The notes: generated by a model not told the origin, from the sequence alone. Numbered from the stretch's first letter, positions 47,140 through 58,568 are shown. The stretch is 64,000 nt of DNA from Cycas panzhihuaensis (GCA_023213395.1 CM041465.1:23994001-24058000); one strand, 5' to 3'. Numbers and translations: made by a program.

Positions 47140-48760
47140 AATAGGGTCATCCATGGGTGGACTATTTCGAGGATGATGAAGCCTCTTTGAGCACCTAGCG
47201 GGCCTTGCACCTAATTTGCCTTTCTGTCACCACGCTCGGTCAGGAAGATCCTTGCGATCGGATCACGCTCGTGATCCGATCCCTCCTATTCCTCCTCCTC
47301 CGTTGATCTTGCCCTCTTCACTTTGAAGAGGGCAATGCCATGTGCATGGGGAATTCAAGGCGTAGTCTTGGCCCCAAGGTCATTAGGGTTGGGGCGAATG
47401 CTCTCTGATGAGATTAGGGAATATTCCCTACATTCCGGGAATTTCGAGACATTTTCGCGTGGGATTATCTTGACATGAAGGGAATCGACCCTCGATTGTC
47501 ACCCATAACCTCACCACCCTTCTGGCGCCTGTCACCTGTGCGAAGGCGTCCTCTTCACCAAGCTCTCTGCCGTCGAGATGGAGGTTGAAAAGCTCGGATC
47601 TTTGGGCTTATTACTTCTATTGATTACCCTAAGTGGGTCTCTAATATTGTTCCGTTGCCAAAAGAGCGGGACAATCCGCATATCGTCGATTTCCATGATA
47701 TCAACAACGCTTGTCCTAAGGACAATTTCCCGCTACCCTTCTTAGATCAAATAATTGATCGCCTTAGGATTCAGTGATGTCCTTAATGGGCGGCTTCTCG
47801 GTTACAACCAAATTGATTTCCAAGACCGCCATAAGGCGGCCTTCACTACTCCTGGGTACCTTCGCCACAAGGCGTGCCCTTTGGCCTTAAAATGCGGTGC
47901 TACATATCAAAGAGCCATGCACTTCATCTTCCACGATCTCATCAACGACACGTTGGAGGTCTTCATGGGCGATATGATGGGTCTTTCGCGTGAGCTCATC
48001 ACCCTTCCGGCTTGCGTGCCATCTTCTCACGATGCCGCGAGTATCACGTCAGTCTTAATCCGCTCAAAGGTGTGTTTGCCGTCACTTGGTAAACTCCTTG
48101 GGTTCCTTGTATCCAAACAAGGAATTCGGATCGACCGACAAAGTCGGGCGATCCTCGACATCTGCCTCCTAGAACTCAGCGGCGGATCAAGTCGTTTCTA
48201 GGTAGGCTCGGTTTCCTAGGCGCTTCTAGGCGACTTGTGAATGCTAAACCCCTTACGAACTGTTGAAGAAGGGAGCTCCTTTTGCACAGTCCGACAAGAC
48301 CCAAAAGGCCTTGAAGGACTCAAGGAAGCCACGGCTTGGCTCCTACGTTGGCGCCTCCCCGATTCGATAGGCCCTTCGTTTTGTATACCTCGGCGACTGA
48401 CGAGTCCTTGGGCGCTATGCTCGCTCAGGAGGATGACTCAGGAACTAAGAGAGCTATATACTTCATCAGTCGTACCCTTGTGGCTGCCGAATTTAACTAT
48501 TCCCCTGCCGAGAAGGAATGTCTCTCCTTGGTCTACGCGACCAAGAAGTTTAGGCATTACTTGCTCGGCAATACTACCAAGGTGATCATTCAATCGGATC
48601 CCTTGAGATACTTACTAACTCGTTCAGACTTGATGGGTAGGGTGGTCGTTGGGCTATCCTACTCCAAGAATTTGATCTCCTTATCGTTAGCGGAAATCAA
48701 AGAAGGGCATGATAGTGGCCGAGCAACTTGCAGACACCCCTATCCCTAACTCCTTGATAC
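47140..48760 (+). pseudogene. Reverse transcriptase and RNase H of gypsy copy C
   Basis: RT is readable in pieces (VSNIVP, SLM-G-GFS, HFIFHDLINDTLEVFMGDMM, GKLLGFLVSKQGIRID). Both catalytic Asp positions read Gly: ATG-GGC-GGC at 47786-47794 where the siblings have LMDG, and TTC-ATG-GGC-GAT at 47961-47972 where they have FMDD. RNase H is the best kept part (TSATDESLGAMLAQEDDSGT, AEKECLSLVYATKKFRHYLL, LRYLLTRSDLMGR) and is open from 48336 to 48749. Numerous single-base losses break the frame upstream. Confidence 0.85.
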
Positions 48761-48899
48761 TCCGTTGATGACTCTCTCCCGATGAGTCTATCACGGCGAT
48801 CCGGGAGTTCGTCCCCATCCACTCACCGACAATGAGTGGTGCGGTGACATAGTGCGGTATCTCACAGCCAATACCGCCCCGACACTAGTAACAAAGTTA

Positions 48900-50031
48900 A
48901 ATCTCACATCCGGACTTGTGCTCGGCAATACCTCCTCGTGGACGAGGTATTGTACAAGAGGTCCTTCGATGGGATCCTTCTCATTGCGTCACCGTGAAGC
49001 CGGCCGGTGATTCGCGAATGCCACCACGACATTTGTGGGGTCACTTTGGGGCCGCCTATGGCTCGGAGGATCCTCCGTATGGGCTACTTTTGGCCATCTC
49101 TTTTAAAGGCATACGCCTTTGTCTTTGAAATGTCGGCGATGTCAAAGCATGCCAACATTTCCCATGTGCCTTCGAGACTTTGCACCCTATTGTTTCGCCA
49201 TGGCCTTCGCTCGATGGGGATTAGACCTCATCGGGGCTATTTCCCGCCTTCGTCGTCATGACACAAGTTCATCTTGAGCGCCACTGAGTATTTCACCAAA
49301 TGGGCGGAGGCCATCCCTTTGATCACTACCCCGCAAAGCGATTGCCACATTCATCTATCGGCACATCATTTGCCGCCGGATTCCAGGACGTCACGACACG
49401 ACAATGGAACCCCTTTTGTAATAAGGAGGTGGATGAGCTTTTGAGAAGTTTAAAATCTCCCATAAGACTTCCTCTCCTTACTACCCTCGGGCAAATGGCG
49501 GTGGAGTCTTTTAACAAGACTCTTATCAACATTCTCAAGAAATAGTCGGTCAATCCCAAAGGGATTGGCACCTTCAACGCCTCCGCCTTATGGGCTTATC
49601 GTGCCGTCCGATTCGCCAGGAATGACCCGTTCTCCACTGGTCTCACGGATCGAGGCGGTACTCCCATTGGAGGTGGAGATTCCTTCCTTGCGAGTCTCCC
49701 TTGAGGTTTCATCGATGATGAGTCGATCCGTCGGCACGCCTTTGGACCTCAAGCTTTGGATGAGAGGCGCTTAGCCGCTTATCGTGCTAACCTAGCATCC
49801 AAAGCCCGTTCACAAAGGGCCCACGATAAACACTGCGTTCCCGCCCTTTGTTTCACAGGGACTATGTCCTCAAGCTCGAATATCTCCATGACCGTTTGAC
49901 CAAATTCCAACCTTGGTCGGTCCTTTTGTCATTATCGAATCTCGATAATGGTGCCTATAGGATAGCCACCACGGAGGGGCTCGAATTTGAGAAAGCCGTT
50001 AATGGGATGTTCCTTAAAGTTTTACGCTTGA
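48900..50031 (+). pseudogene. Integrase of gypsy copy C (frame broken)
   Basis: Readable blocks are EVLYKRSFDGIL (in part), the zinc-finger region ECHHDICG, a first catalytic Asp (GLDLIG, codon 49224-49226), FNKTLINILKK after the Glu region, and the C-terminal GAYRIATTEGLEFEKAVNGM ending at the TGA at 50029-50031. The second Asp block (TDNG) is disrupted at about 49395-49405, and the end reads FLKVLRL where the family has FLKKFY, because three bases are missing. No chromodomain is present. Confidence 0.85.
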
Positions 50032-50720
50032 CCCTTTGGCGATCCCTCGCCACTCCGAACGAGCCTAAACTACCATCTTAGGTTGTCCCCATTCTTCCGG
50101 TAGCGTGTAGAATGGCTATTTAAGATGGACCCGCTTTGTCTCTCTGGTTCGTCCGCGGAACCAGCGTTCCGTATCCTCTCGGGAACCTTGGTCCTCTCGC
50201 TTGGGCATCTCCCAACGGGAGGGCGCTTGAAACGTGTTGCCCCTCTTTCTGTCTGGTTTCCTTCGCATATCCGTTATGCTCTCCTGCGGACATGTATGCC
50301 GCCACGCTTCCTAACCTCACACCTCCATGTCGTCCGCTCACGGGCGTGTGTGTGCCCTGATAGGTGTGTGGTTATACATGGAAGGAAACGTGTGCATCAT
50401 ACAATAAAATGTTCATAACATGAATCACCTACTACACAACATAACACTCACCCCATGCATATATACATATCAAAATCATGTCATCATGCATCACAGGAAG
50501 CGGTGTCCTGCAGGGGTACAATCATATGGTCCTATATATGACCCCCTGGAGGCCCGTGCTTTCCTCTGCCAAACTATCCATCCATGTTCATCTGCTATGG
50601 CCCCGCCCCTGGGTTACCTCATTGCTAGGTCCTCCTACCCTTAGCCACTGTTGTATGCATTTTCTAAGTGTTGCCTTCATCACTGATCATCTGCTTGGAT
50701 TTTGTGTCACCTATGTGCAT
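50032..50720 (+). other. 3' spacer of gypsy copy C; antisense gene absent
   Basis: This aligns with 37569-38189 and 59245-59290 of copy B up to GGCCCGTGCTTTCC (about 50564), then from about 50611 (GGTTACCTCATTGCTAGG) with 62334 of copy B. The intervening 3 kb that holds the antisense PMD gene in B is missing. No other gene is seen. Confidence 0.8.
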
Positions 50721-51120
50721 ACACATCTTTCTGATGGCGACAGCCGCGGTAACCCTGGACCTTCAGCCGCTGCGTGGATTCTCCGCAGCCCTTCTGGTTA
50801 TGATCTCCTCCGCTCTGGGATCTTCCTCCCGGAGGCTACCAACAATGAAGCCGAGTATCTGGTGTCATCGAAGCCCTTACCGAGTGCCCTTCGTTTCCAT
50901 CGGACCCATTGTTTTTCTCTGCGACTCTCAAGTTGTGGTGTCTCATCTCACCCGGTTCACCGGTGCGATGCCCTACTTGAGGACTCTTGCTTCCGCTGCC
51001 AGATCCCTCCTGCCCGTTTCTCTTGTTGATATCCAAGATATCCCTCGGGCTCTCAATGCCGAGGCGATAGCCTTGTTCGCCTCATCCTTGGCGCTTGCTC
51101 TCGCCTGTGACCATCCACGA
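50721..51120 (+). pseudogene. Second RNase H-type domain (RVT_3-like) of gypsy copy C, after integrase
   Basis: This stretch has the order of a prokaryote/archaeal-type RNase H: D-G-D-SRGNPGPSAAAWIL (first Asp codon 50733-50735), FLPEATNNEAEYL (Glu at about 50847), then in the next frame LCDSQVVVSHLT (Asp at 50923-50925) and the terminal NAEA-DS-LA block (about 51056), where GCAGAT of copy B reads GCGAT. It would supply an additional RNase H activity. Known Tat-lineage elements carry such an extra domain, in the cases I recall between the first RNase H and integrase; here it lies downstream of integrase, near the 3' LTR. Two frameshifts are present. Confidence 0.8.
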
Positions 51121-51497
51121 GTCTTGCTTGGCCTTCACATCGCCCAAGCCTCGGTAGTTAGTCGCTACTTCATGATCTGCTCGTACCTCCAATCGGGTTG
51201 CTAACGAGGTAAAACTATGGTACCCACCATTTGTTCCCCATGTGGTCCTGCATGCTCCTTTGCATTCATTGTGGTGGGGGCCCCCTCGCTGTCTCTTTCT
51301 CCCCGGTTTCGGGTGGCTCATGGCCCCTATGTTGTCTCCACCGCTTCGTATCCACGCGTTCGCCACGACACTCAAGGCACCCTTGCCTCACCGATCGATC
51401 TTGATTGATATATCTATATACACATGTACTCGACAGTTGTGTTGCCAAGATTCGCCATCGCATCGAGCTTAGGCGGCGAGGCTCACGCCATAAGGCG
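51121..51497 (+). other. Region between second RNase H and 3' LTR of copy C
   Basis: No gene is supported. It matches 62890-63303 of copy B. The polypurine tract expected before the LTR is weak: CATAAGGCG precedes TGTTTCC, where copy B has CCAAGGGGGTAG, so bases appear to be missing here. Confidence 0.6.
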
Positions 51498-54038
51498 TGT
51501 TTCCGGCTTCGGGAATGGATACGGAATCACCGACTCGGTAAGTGCGGTATGTCTCTAGCATTATCATCACTTTTATGTCTTGATTATGCGCTTACATATT
51601 TGCATGCGTATGACTTTGTGGGCGGCTGGTCGTCGTCCACACCTATGTTTAGCCTATGGCGACTATAGCGAGGCACACTCTTAGCGAGTGTGGCACCACA
51701 GTGACCGTATTACTTCACATCTGCCTCCTCTCTCCTGGATCCACCGGGTTTGCGCCACCTCCACCCGTGTGATGTCTCATCGTCGCTTGGTTAGCTTGCC
51801 ACCTCATTTGGGGCCTATTTACGCTCCGTGGGCCGTTTCTTGGCTTGTTTGCTCCGGGTGGGCGTTCTAGTTGTCCTTTAGCCTTTTTACCGTTTGCCCC
51901 ACTGGACGGTTGGTGGGCCCCATTTGTCTCCAGTGCATCTGCCGTAATCTTCAGTGATCAGTGATCTTGTGATCTGCCGGAATTTTCGTGATCATTGGAA
52001 TATTCAGCATCTGCTAAAGTTTCCGTGACGACTGTCTCTGTTTGTTTTTAAAATCCAGCAGTGGCAATTTCGCATTTATTGAAGCGCCACGTGGTTCGCC
52101 TTTTCTCCTCCCACTGCCCTATTCGCGTACTTTAGGGTTTTGCTTTAGTACTTAAACATCTTTTGGCTCGTTTTCAAGGATCTTTTGGCTCACTTTTGGA
52201 TTTACTCTCAAGAGGAACACTCTCCTGCTCTGCTCTCTTCCACTGTTTGCTGCAACAACTGGACCTGCACTCTTCATACAGCGCCCAGCTCTCCTTTGGC
52301 TTGGCTGAGACATTCTCTCAGCCCCTCAAACGCCTTGGAGAGGGCTCCTTTGAAGCTTCAGCTGTTTTCCACCCAGGCAGTCCACGAGCTCCCCGTTTGC
52401 AGGTGTTTCCCGTTCCACCTCCATAGCAGGGCCCCTGGCCTGCTCTATTCCAGATCTGGGCCGTTTGTTCCAGCCTTCTTCATTGCTTTGGGTGGGCAAA
52501 TCCCTTGCCTCCGTTTGCAGGTACTCTTCACTTTGTATTTGTTTTTGGTGATATTTACACTTCAGCTTATTTGTTTTCATTTGTTGCTTGAGAGTTGGTT
52601 TTCCTCCCTCTTGAGGACTGCTGTACCACTCTCCCTCTACTTACTGCGTTCTTTGTCCAAGGCGTGGCGTTGAGGGGTTGCATAGGCTTTGGGCGGGAGG
52701 CGGGTGGATTCGCACCACCTTCCACGCTCCCAAGCGGCTCAAAGCCCTCAAGCCTCCCTCTCGCCCGTGCTACTCTTGGCTTGCAAACAAGGGTTGAAAA
52801 CTCCCCTTGTTGCCCAAACCGGTAGCTGTCACAAGTTGCACTGATTTGGGACCTTTATTTAGGTTTGGGTGCCATCCATAGGCCCCAACCGCGGTTCTTC
52901 TCCACCTTTGCTCCCGGCTACGGTTTGCTCCCGTAGCATCCGGTTCCCGTGGATGTCTTTGGGTCTTTCTTGCCCCTTCTTGCGGTAGTTTTCCGCCTTG
53001 AGTCTTGACTTTCTCCTCGCTGCCCGTGGCTCTTGGGGAGAGGTTTGGGCACCATTTCATGGCGATAGGCCACTCAGGAGCTTACCTTGTTGTTTCCTTT
53101 CATTTGGATCGTTCTTCTTTGGTATTTTCCTTATTGGACTAACACTGATGCATGTACATTTAGACTCTCGTTTATGTTGTTAGACATATATTGCTAGATC
53201 TTTGTGTTGCATATAGGTGTATCCCCGGCGAGGGAGACCTTTGTTGCTTCTGGTACTCGGACGGAGAACGTTGCCCGTTGCCCCCTTCCACCGGTAAGCG
53301 TCCCTTGCATGTGTCATATTTTATACTATCTCATTTGCTAGTTAGCATTTCTTTCCTTCCTTCGGTATCGCATTTATTTTTCCTGGGGAAGGTAAGGAAG
53401 CCCCTTTTCGCTCGCCGCTACATTTCACATCCCAGACTGCGTGAGTGGTTGGGTGCTCCTCAAGGCTACGCCATCTCTCACGCCTTCGGCCCAGGTGCAC
53501 GCTCCGTTCCCCTTCGCTACCCCTGGTCTTTTTTCCTTCTTTTATTCTTTTCTTAGTAATTAGAACATCGAAAGATTAAAAGGGGAAAATTGCCTTTTTG
53601 TATTAGTTTGCAATTTGTTTGCCTTGTTGCATGTACTTTTGTTATTCGTAGGAAAGGTGGTAGGAGTCTTCTTCTCTCTTACCCTTCCTCCCTCTTCCTT
53701 AGCCGCGCCTCTTGCTTCCGCTCGCTCGTATGCAGTTAGATTGCATAGGATTGTTCTTGGCCTATCCTTGTTAGGTTCTTTCTCTCTCCTTCCGCCACCC
53801 AAGGGTGGAGGGGCCTACTCCCGTGTCAACCCGGGTTGCGTCTCACGTATCTTAGCCCTTCGCTCAAGGCGGTGAAGGGTCACCCAAGAGTAGCCATACT
53901 CCATTGCGGATCCAGAACTCGCGCTCCGTGCCGCAGGCGCTCTGCGTGGTAGTTGCTTGCCTTGTAGGTTCCACTTCCTCTGGTTTCGTCACCATCTCTC
54001 CCGCGCCTATCGATGGGTTATCCGTGTATTGGCGTCCA
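51498..54038 (+). repeat. 3' LTR of gypsy copy C
   Basis: The 2541-bp LTR runs TGTTTCCGGCTTCG ... GGCGTCCA, followed by the target duplication CGGTG. Compared with the 5' LTR, most differences are short indels such as GACTCGGTAAGTGCGG against GACTCAGGTAAGTGCAGG. Equal total length despite many indels is coincidental balance. Confidence 0.93.
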
Positions 54039-54043
54039 CGGTG
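54039..54043. repeat. Target-site duplication (right) of gypsy copy C
   Basis: CGGTG matches 40985-40989. After it the copia sequence resumes (TGAGGGTACTATGG). Confidence 0.92.
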
Positions 54044-55090
54044 TGAGGGTACTATGGAGTCTAATTTAAGTAACTGATCCTCTATCTCTGTAAAAATGAC
54101 ATCTATGGTAATGATGATTTTTCGTTATGAAGGTATGAAGACGTTATACCCTTTCTTATCCATAGGGTATCCAACAAAGATGCCTTTAAGTGCCCTTGGC
54201 TAGAGTTTATTTCAATCTGCATCTAGAATATGGGCATAGCATGTAGAGCCAAAAATTCTAAAGTAGTGAACAATGGGGGCTTGTCCTAACCACTTTTCAT
54301 TAGGTGATTGTACTTCCTTTGATGGGCTAACAACATTGATACAATAAATAGCTATCCAGATTGCTTCAGCCCATAGATAGACAGGTACATTTTTATATAT
54401 TAACATATCACGAGCCATGCTCATGATTGTCCTGTTCATGCGATTAACAACTCCATTTTGTTGTGGGGTACCTACTACTATTGTTTGATGCTTGATGCCA
54501 TTATCTCAAAGGTAGCTTTCAAACTCATATGAGGTATATTCACCACCATTATTAGTTTGAAGACATTTGAGTTGATAACCTGACTCTTTTTCAGTGAGGG
54601 TTTTAAATTCCTTAAATATACAGAATGTTTCATCTTTCTTGTGTAGAAAAGCTACCCATATTTTTCTAGTAAAATCATCAATGAAAGAGATGTAATATAG
54701 CTTACCTTTCAGTGAAGGGATGGGCATTGGCCCGCACAAATCAGAGTATACCAATTATAATGGATGGCTCGATTTCCACTAACTTTTGGGAAAGGGTTGT
54801 CGATGAGATTTGGCAATGATACAAGCTTCACATTTAAAGGGCTTAAAGGAAAACTTTGGAAGGTTTGGAAGAGTGTTAGAAAGATCTCTAAGTCTATCAA
54901 TGTGAATATGGCCCATACGAGCATGCCAAAGAGCTTTTGGTGATAATGTTAGATGGGTCAAGATGGAATTAAATGTAAATTCTTCATCGGCACAAGGGCT
55001 TTGGGCACAATGGGCTTTAGAAGATGGAGAGCCATTCAGTCGAAAGAGTTTGCCAAAGAGATGTCCAGTCAAAACCACCGAATTAGTTGG
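54044..55090 (-). pseudogene. Integrase of the copia element with GAG-pre-integrase zinc finger
   Basis: From high to low coordinates: the pre-integrase finger (LWHARMGHIHIDRLRDL ... CEACIIAKSH), the integrase core (VYSDLCGPMPIPSLKGKLYY, FIDDFTRKIWV), LQTNNGGEYTSYEF, GTPQQNGVVNRMNRTIM, and AIYCINVVSPSK. Of the DDE triad the first Asp is present. The second is Asn (codon at 54551-54553), and the Glu of the NGV-x-E-R motif is Asn. Integration activity is therefore predicted lost. A frameshift lies near 54755. The frame is cut at 54043 by copy C. Confidence 0.9.
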
Positions 55091-56590
55091 AGGGTGAATG
55101 ACCTTGAGAGTCTAGTCATTTGCAGTTATACTCAGATCAAATCCATGAGAAACAAGTGTGGATAAAGAGAATAGGCTTTGTTTGAGATTGGGTATGTATA
55201 AGACATCAAGCAATGTAAAATCTTCTAAGCCTGGGAGTTTCAGGTAAATGTTACCAATTCCTTCAATAAGTTATTGTGATTTATCAGCCATGTGAACAAC
55301 TCCATGAACATTTGAGTTAAATGTTTGATATAGACTATGATTGCATGCCATATGTTGAGTTGCTCTTGTGTCCATGATCCACTGTCCATCGATTGAAACC
55401 ACACTATTGGCAATTCCAATAGGTCTTGGCATTGGTGAAGGGAATTCACAAGTGATATATCCACACCGAGCTTCAAAGTATCTCTTTGGTTGGTCAATGG
55501 CATTTGATGCTGAAGATCCCTTAATTCTTTGAATGTGTGCTTGTACAAAACCTGCACCACTAAAGGATTCTTCACAAGTTTCTTCAACATTGTGAGCTCT
55601 ATGTTTTGGTTGGAACTTGGCCAACTTATAAGTGGTAGTTCTGTAATCTTTTGCTAAGTGTCCTTTACGGTTACACTGATCACACATAATGGTTTGATTA
55701 CGGTCCACGAAGAATCTTGGTTTGGCCTGACTATCTTGCTCTTTGTTGAGTTGGCCCTTGGCCTTGAAACTATCAAGGTTGTGATTGAGGGTTTGATTTA
55801 CCTTGTGGATGATTTTCCATATTTCTTCCTCTTGCTCTTGCTCAGTTATTTTCTCTACCACGAGAGGGACCTTGATTTTTTATGTAGCAAACTTCTTCTT
55901 CTACCTCAAAGGCTGCATCTAGAAGAAAGTCAGAGGCTACAAAGTTTGTATCAAAGGTCTAGTCAAATTCTATGAACTTCTCGGCAAGTGCTTCGAAGTT
56001 GAGTGTCTTCAATGTTCCACTAGATTGAAGACTTCCAAGCAAAGTTTTATAATTGGGGACATGTAAGAATGGCTGGATCAAAAATACCCAAGTAATGCAT
56101 TGGGTCTTAAAGTCTTTGTCAATTGCTTGTTTGATTAGTTAAAGGAGATTTATTGTCTCATGAGCTCGTCCCTTCTATATTTTTAATTTGTTCATTTTCA
56201 AAACAAGATGAACAAATTCTAAATCCGACTTTGTATCAAAGTTATTTTTAAGAACTTCTAAGACCTTCCAGGTCATATCATGTTCCTCTTCATTTATCAA
56301 GTTATGCAATGAGTGATCAATAACCAACAAAATTCCTGCACGAATATTTTCATCATCTATCTCCCATTGTAGTTTAGGTGCAACATCTGTAGGAGCTATT
56401 GGGGCGGATCCATTGGAAGCAGTTGTTGTAGCCGTTACTGGTGTATTGGGTGTAGGCTATAAGTGGGCTCTCCAAAGGCCTTCATACTTTGCAGCATTTT
56501 TAATTCCAGTGTACCATATATCCCAATTTTCTTTGCCTTTCAATACGTAGTTAACATTTTACTTGAATTGAGATGACATGGTAATGATGA
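55091..56590 (-). pseudogene. gag and protease of the copia element (degenerate)
   Basis: Translation begins near 56580 (MSSQFK) and runs through a UBN2-type copia Gag (KENWDIWYTGIKNAAKYEGL, LQWEIDDENIRAGILLVIDH, NLINEEEHDMTWKVLE) with several stops. The zinc knuckle reads C-x2-C-x4-H-x4-Y; the last Cys codon is TAC at 55643-55645. The protease motif reads WIMDTRATQHM where copia elements have DSGA (55361-55372), so the active-site loop is altered. Gag packages RNA and protease matures it; neither is predicted to work here. Confidence 0.88.
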
Positions 56591-58554
56591 AGAAGTAGAA
56601 GAGATGATAGAAGTATGTGCCACTGACATATGTGGCTAGTACACCTAGCATAGCAGGGATGTAGAAATGATTGTTATGATGAGAAGCAAGCAATGGTTAT
56701 AAAAAAATGAATATAAGTAATGATGCAAGAATGAGGCCTAATGTAGAGCTAAGAAAGAGTGCTAATGTTTCATGCCACTAACCTCTCACTTATGTCCAAA
56801 TGTAGGTGAGGTTTCAATGCCTAAGGCTTCTAGTATACGATTAGGGCCTTCACCCATGATACCCGCACCTACGCTTGGTGATAAAATCCAAGTTACAATG
56901 GAGCCTAGGTACTTCCAGTCCTCATCCATTTCACCAATGAGCAATTATATACCTCCTCTGAAGAGTCAAATGGTACTATATATCCCACAGCTATAACAGA
57001 TATTGGACTAGGTTAATTTTAATCTTGCATTAAGGTTTTCAGTTTTCCTTGGTGGTTATCAGGATTATCCCTTATTGGAGGCTGTAGGTATGGCTAACCT
57101 GTCCCTCCACCACTATTCCGGTTAAGACCAGACCCAGTATAAAACTTACACCTCCATTAGGGCCTAGACTTCGGCCAACCTTAGTCTATTTCAACTAAGG
57201 CAAGTGTGCGCACAAGTCAAGAACTGGTGGTATAGATCATATGGATGAGATTCCTTTTAAGAATAGTGTAAGATGTTTCCGTATAACTGAAAATTGAAAT
57301 AGAAACTTGCCAAATATGCTTGTTTACTTTTCGTGCTTGCTTTATTGTTGTTACTACTTTTGTGATGCTTTATTGTTGTTGCTACTTTTTTGATGCTTTA
57401 TTGTTGTTGCTACTTTTGTGATGCTTTATGCTATGTGTACAAATAGAAAAGCATGCTAGATTTAGCAGGGGAACCGGATGTTGCTTCTGATCCAAGGTTT
57501 CCCTTACTTTAGTACAATGTTTCCAAATGTGATTTTAGAAGTTTTGATATAAAATCTATAATGGGCTAAAATGCAGATCAACTTGCCACTAAAATGATAA
57601 TTTTTCTAAATCTATATGCATGCTATTTTGCCCTATTTTGTGATTTTTTCACAAAATTTATAAATAATGATAAATAGGCAAATGTTTAGAAATTACAAAT
57701 ATGAAGGCCTAAATGATAAAATCTAAATTTATGACATAAGGAAAGAGTGTTTAAAATGTCATTTATGATAGAGTTGTGAAGTCAGATTTCAGAAAAGACA
57801 CAAAAACTTTTCTACCCAAAAAAGCACCAAAGTAAAATCATGCCAAATCAACTGTCTCAAAATCTAGACTTCAATATGTCAAAAGTTACATTTTGACATG
57901 TATATTAACTTTCCCTTCTACACCATCTACAAAATCTTCCAAAACCTTGCCTGAAATGCCCTTGCAAGGTCCTTTGTGGGGTTGAGTAGGCAAAATCAGT
58001 AACCGTGAGAAAACTGCATAGATCTCACTAACCAGTAGATGAAATTTGATGAGATTTATCTTAAACTGATCTTAATAAATAAATATACTAGATCCCTTAA
58101 TAAAACTTTTAGATCTTCATCTTATAATTGAAGGATTTCATTAGGAAAAGTGCTTTAAATCACTTATCCATAAAATTTACCCTTCTTTTCATAGCTAAAA
58201 CTCACTATTATAGGCTGAATCTAAATTTGATCTAGAAGACAAAAATGATCCTCTAATGAAGGTGACCTTGTATGCCAAATTTCATCAAATTATGAGATGG
58301 TTGAATTTTTATGAAAATTTGGGCCTTTAATACTTTCGAGACTATTCCCGCAGTTAAACGGCTTCAAAAACCTATATTCTTCACCTTTGAATTTTTTCAC
58401 ATATGTACAAAGTAGCAACATGTAAAATACTATAATTTTATGCTCTCAAAATGTTAAAAAATTAAGGAATACACTCTCAATACTTCACATTGAAGGCGAA
58501 GGAGAGGTAAAATGACTCCATGCAAGTGGAATGGAGTGAATAGATCCCCTTCTA
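56591..58554 (-). other. Long untranslated leader of the copia element
   Basis: About 1.96 kb lies between the primer-binding site and gag, long for a copia element of this size. No ORF with a recognisable domain is seen. It holds a three-unit 28-bp tandem repeat at 57341-57424 and a strongly AT-rich part (57540-58500). Confidence 0.7.
57341..57424. repeat. Three tandem 28-bp units in the copia leader
   Basis: TTTATTGTTGTTGCTACTTT plus TGTGATGC repeats at 57341, 57369 and 57397, with one or two changes between units. Confidence 0.9.
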
Positions 58555-58566
58555 GCTCTGATACCA
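58555..58566 (-). promoter_or_regulatory. Primer-binding site of the copia element
   Basis: The minus strand reads TGGTATCAGAGC two bases inside the 5' LTR, the complement of the 3' end of plant initiator-Met tRNA, the commonest primer of plant copia elements. Confidence 0.92.
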
Positions 58567-58568
58567 CA

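Larger units (their letters stand above)
40990..54038 (+). mobile_element. Gypsy element, copy C: complete insertion with target duplication
   Basis: This is a 13,049-bp member of the same family as A and B, bounded by two 2541-bp LTRs and a perfect 5-bp duplication, CGGTG. It lies inside the copia element, so it is the youngest insertion seen. It retains CpG dinucleotides that A and B have lost and keeps intact active-site motifs in gag and protease. Against its siblings and between its own LTRs it shows many 1-3 base losses, often at CAG, CTG or CCTGG. It keeps the second RNase H after integrase but lacks the antisense PMD gene (about 3 kb absent between about 50560 and 50611 relative to copy B). 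Confidence 0.95.
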
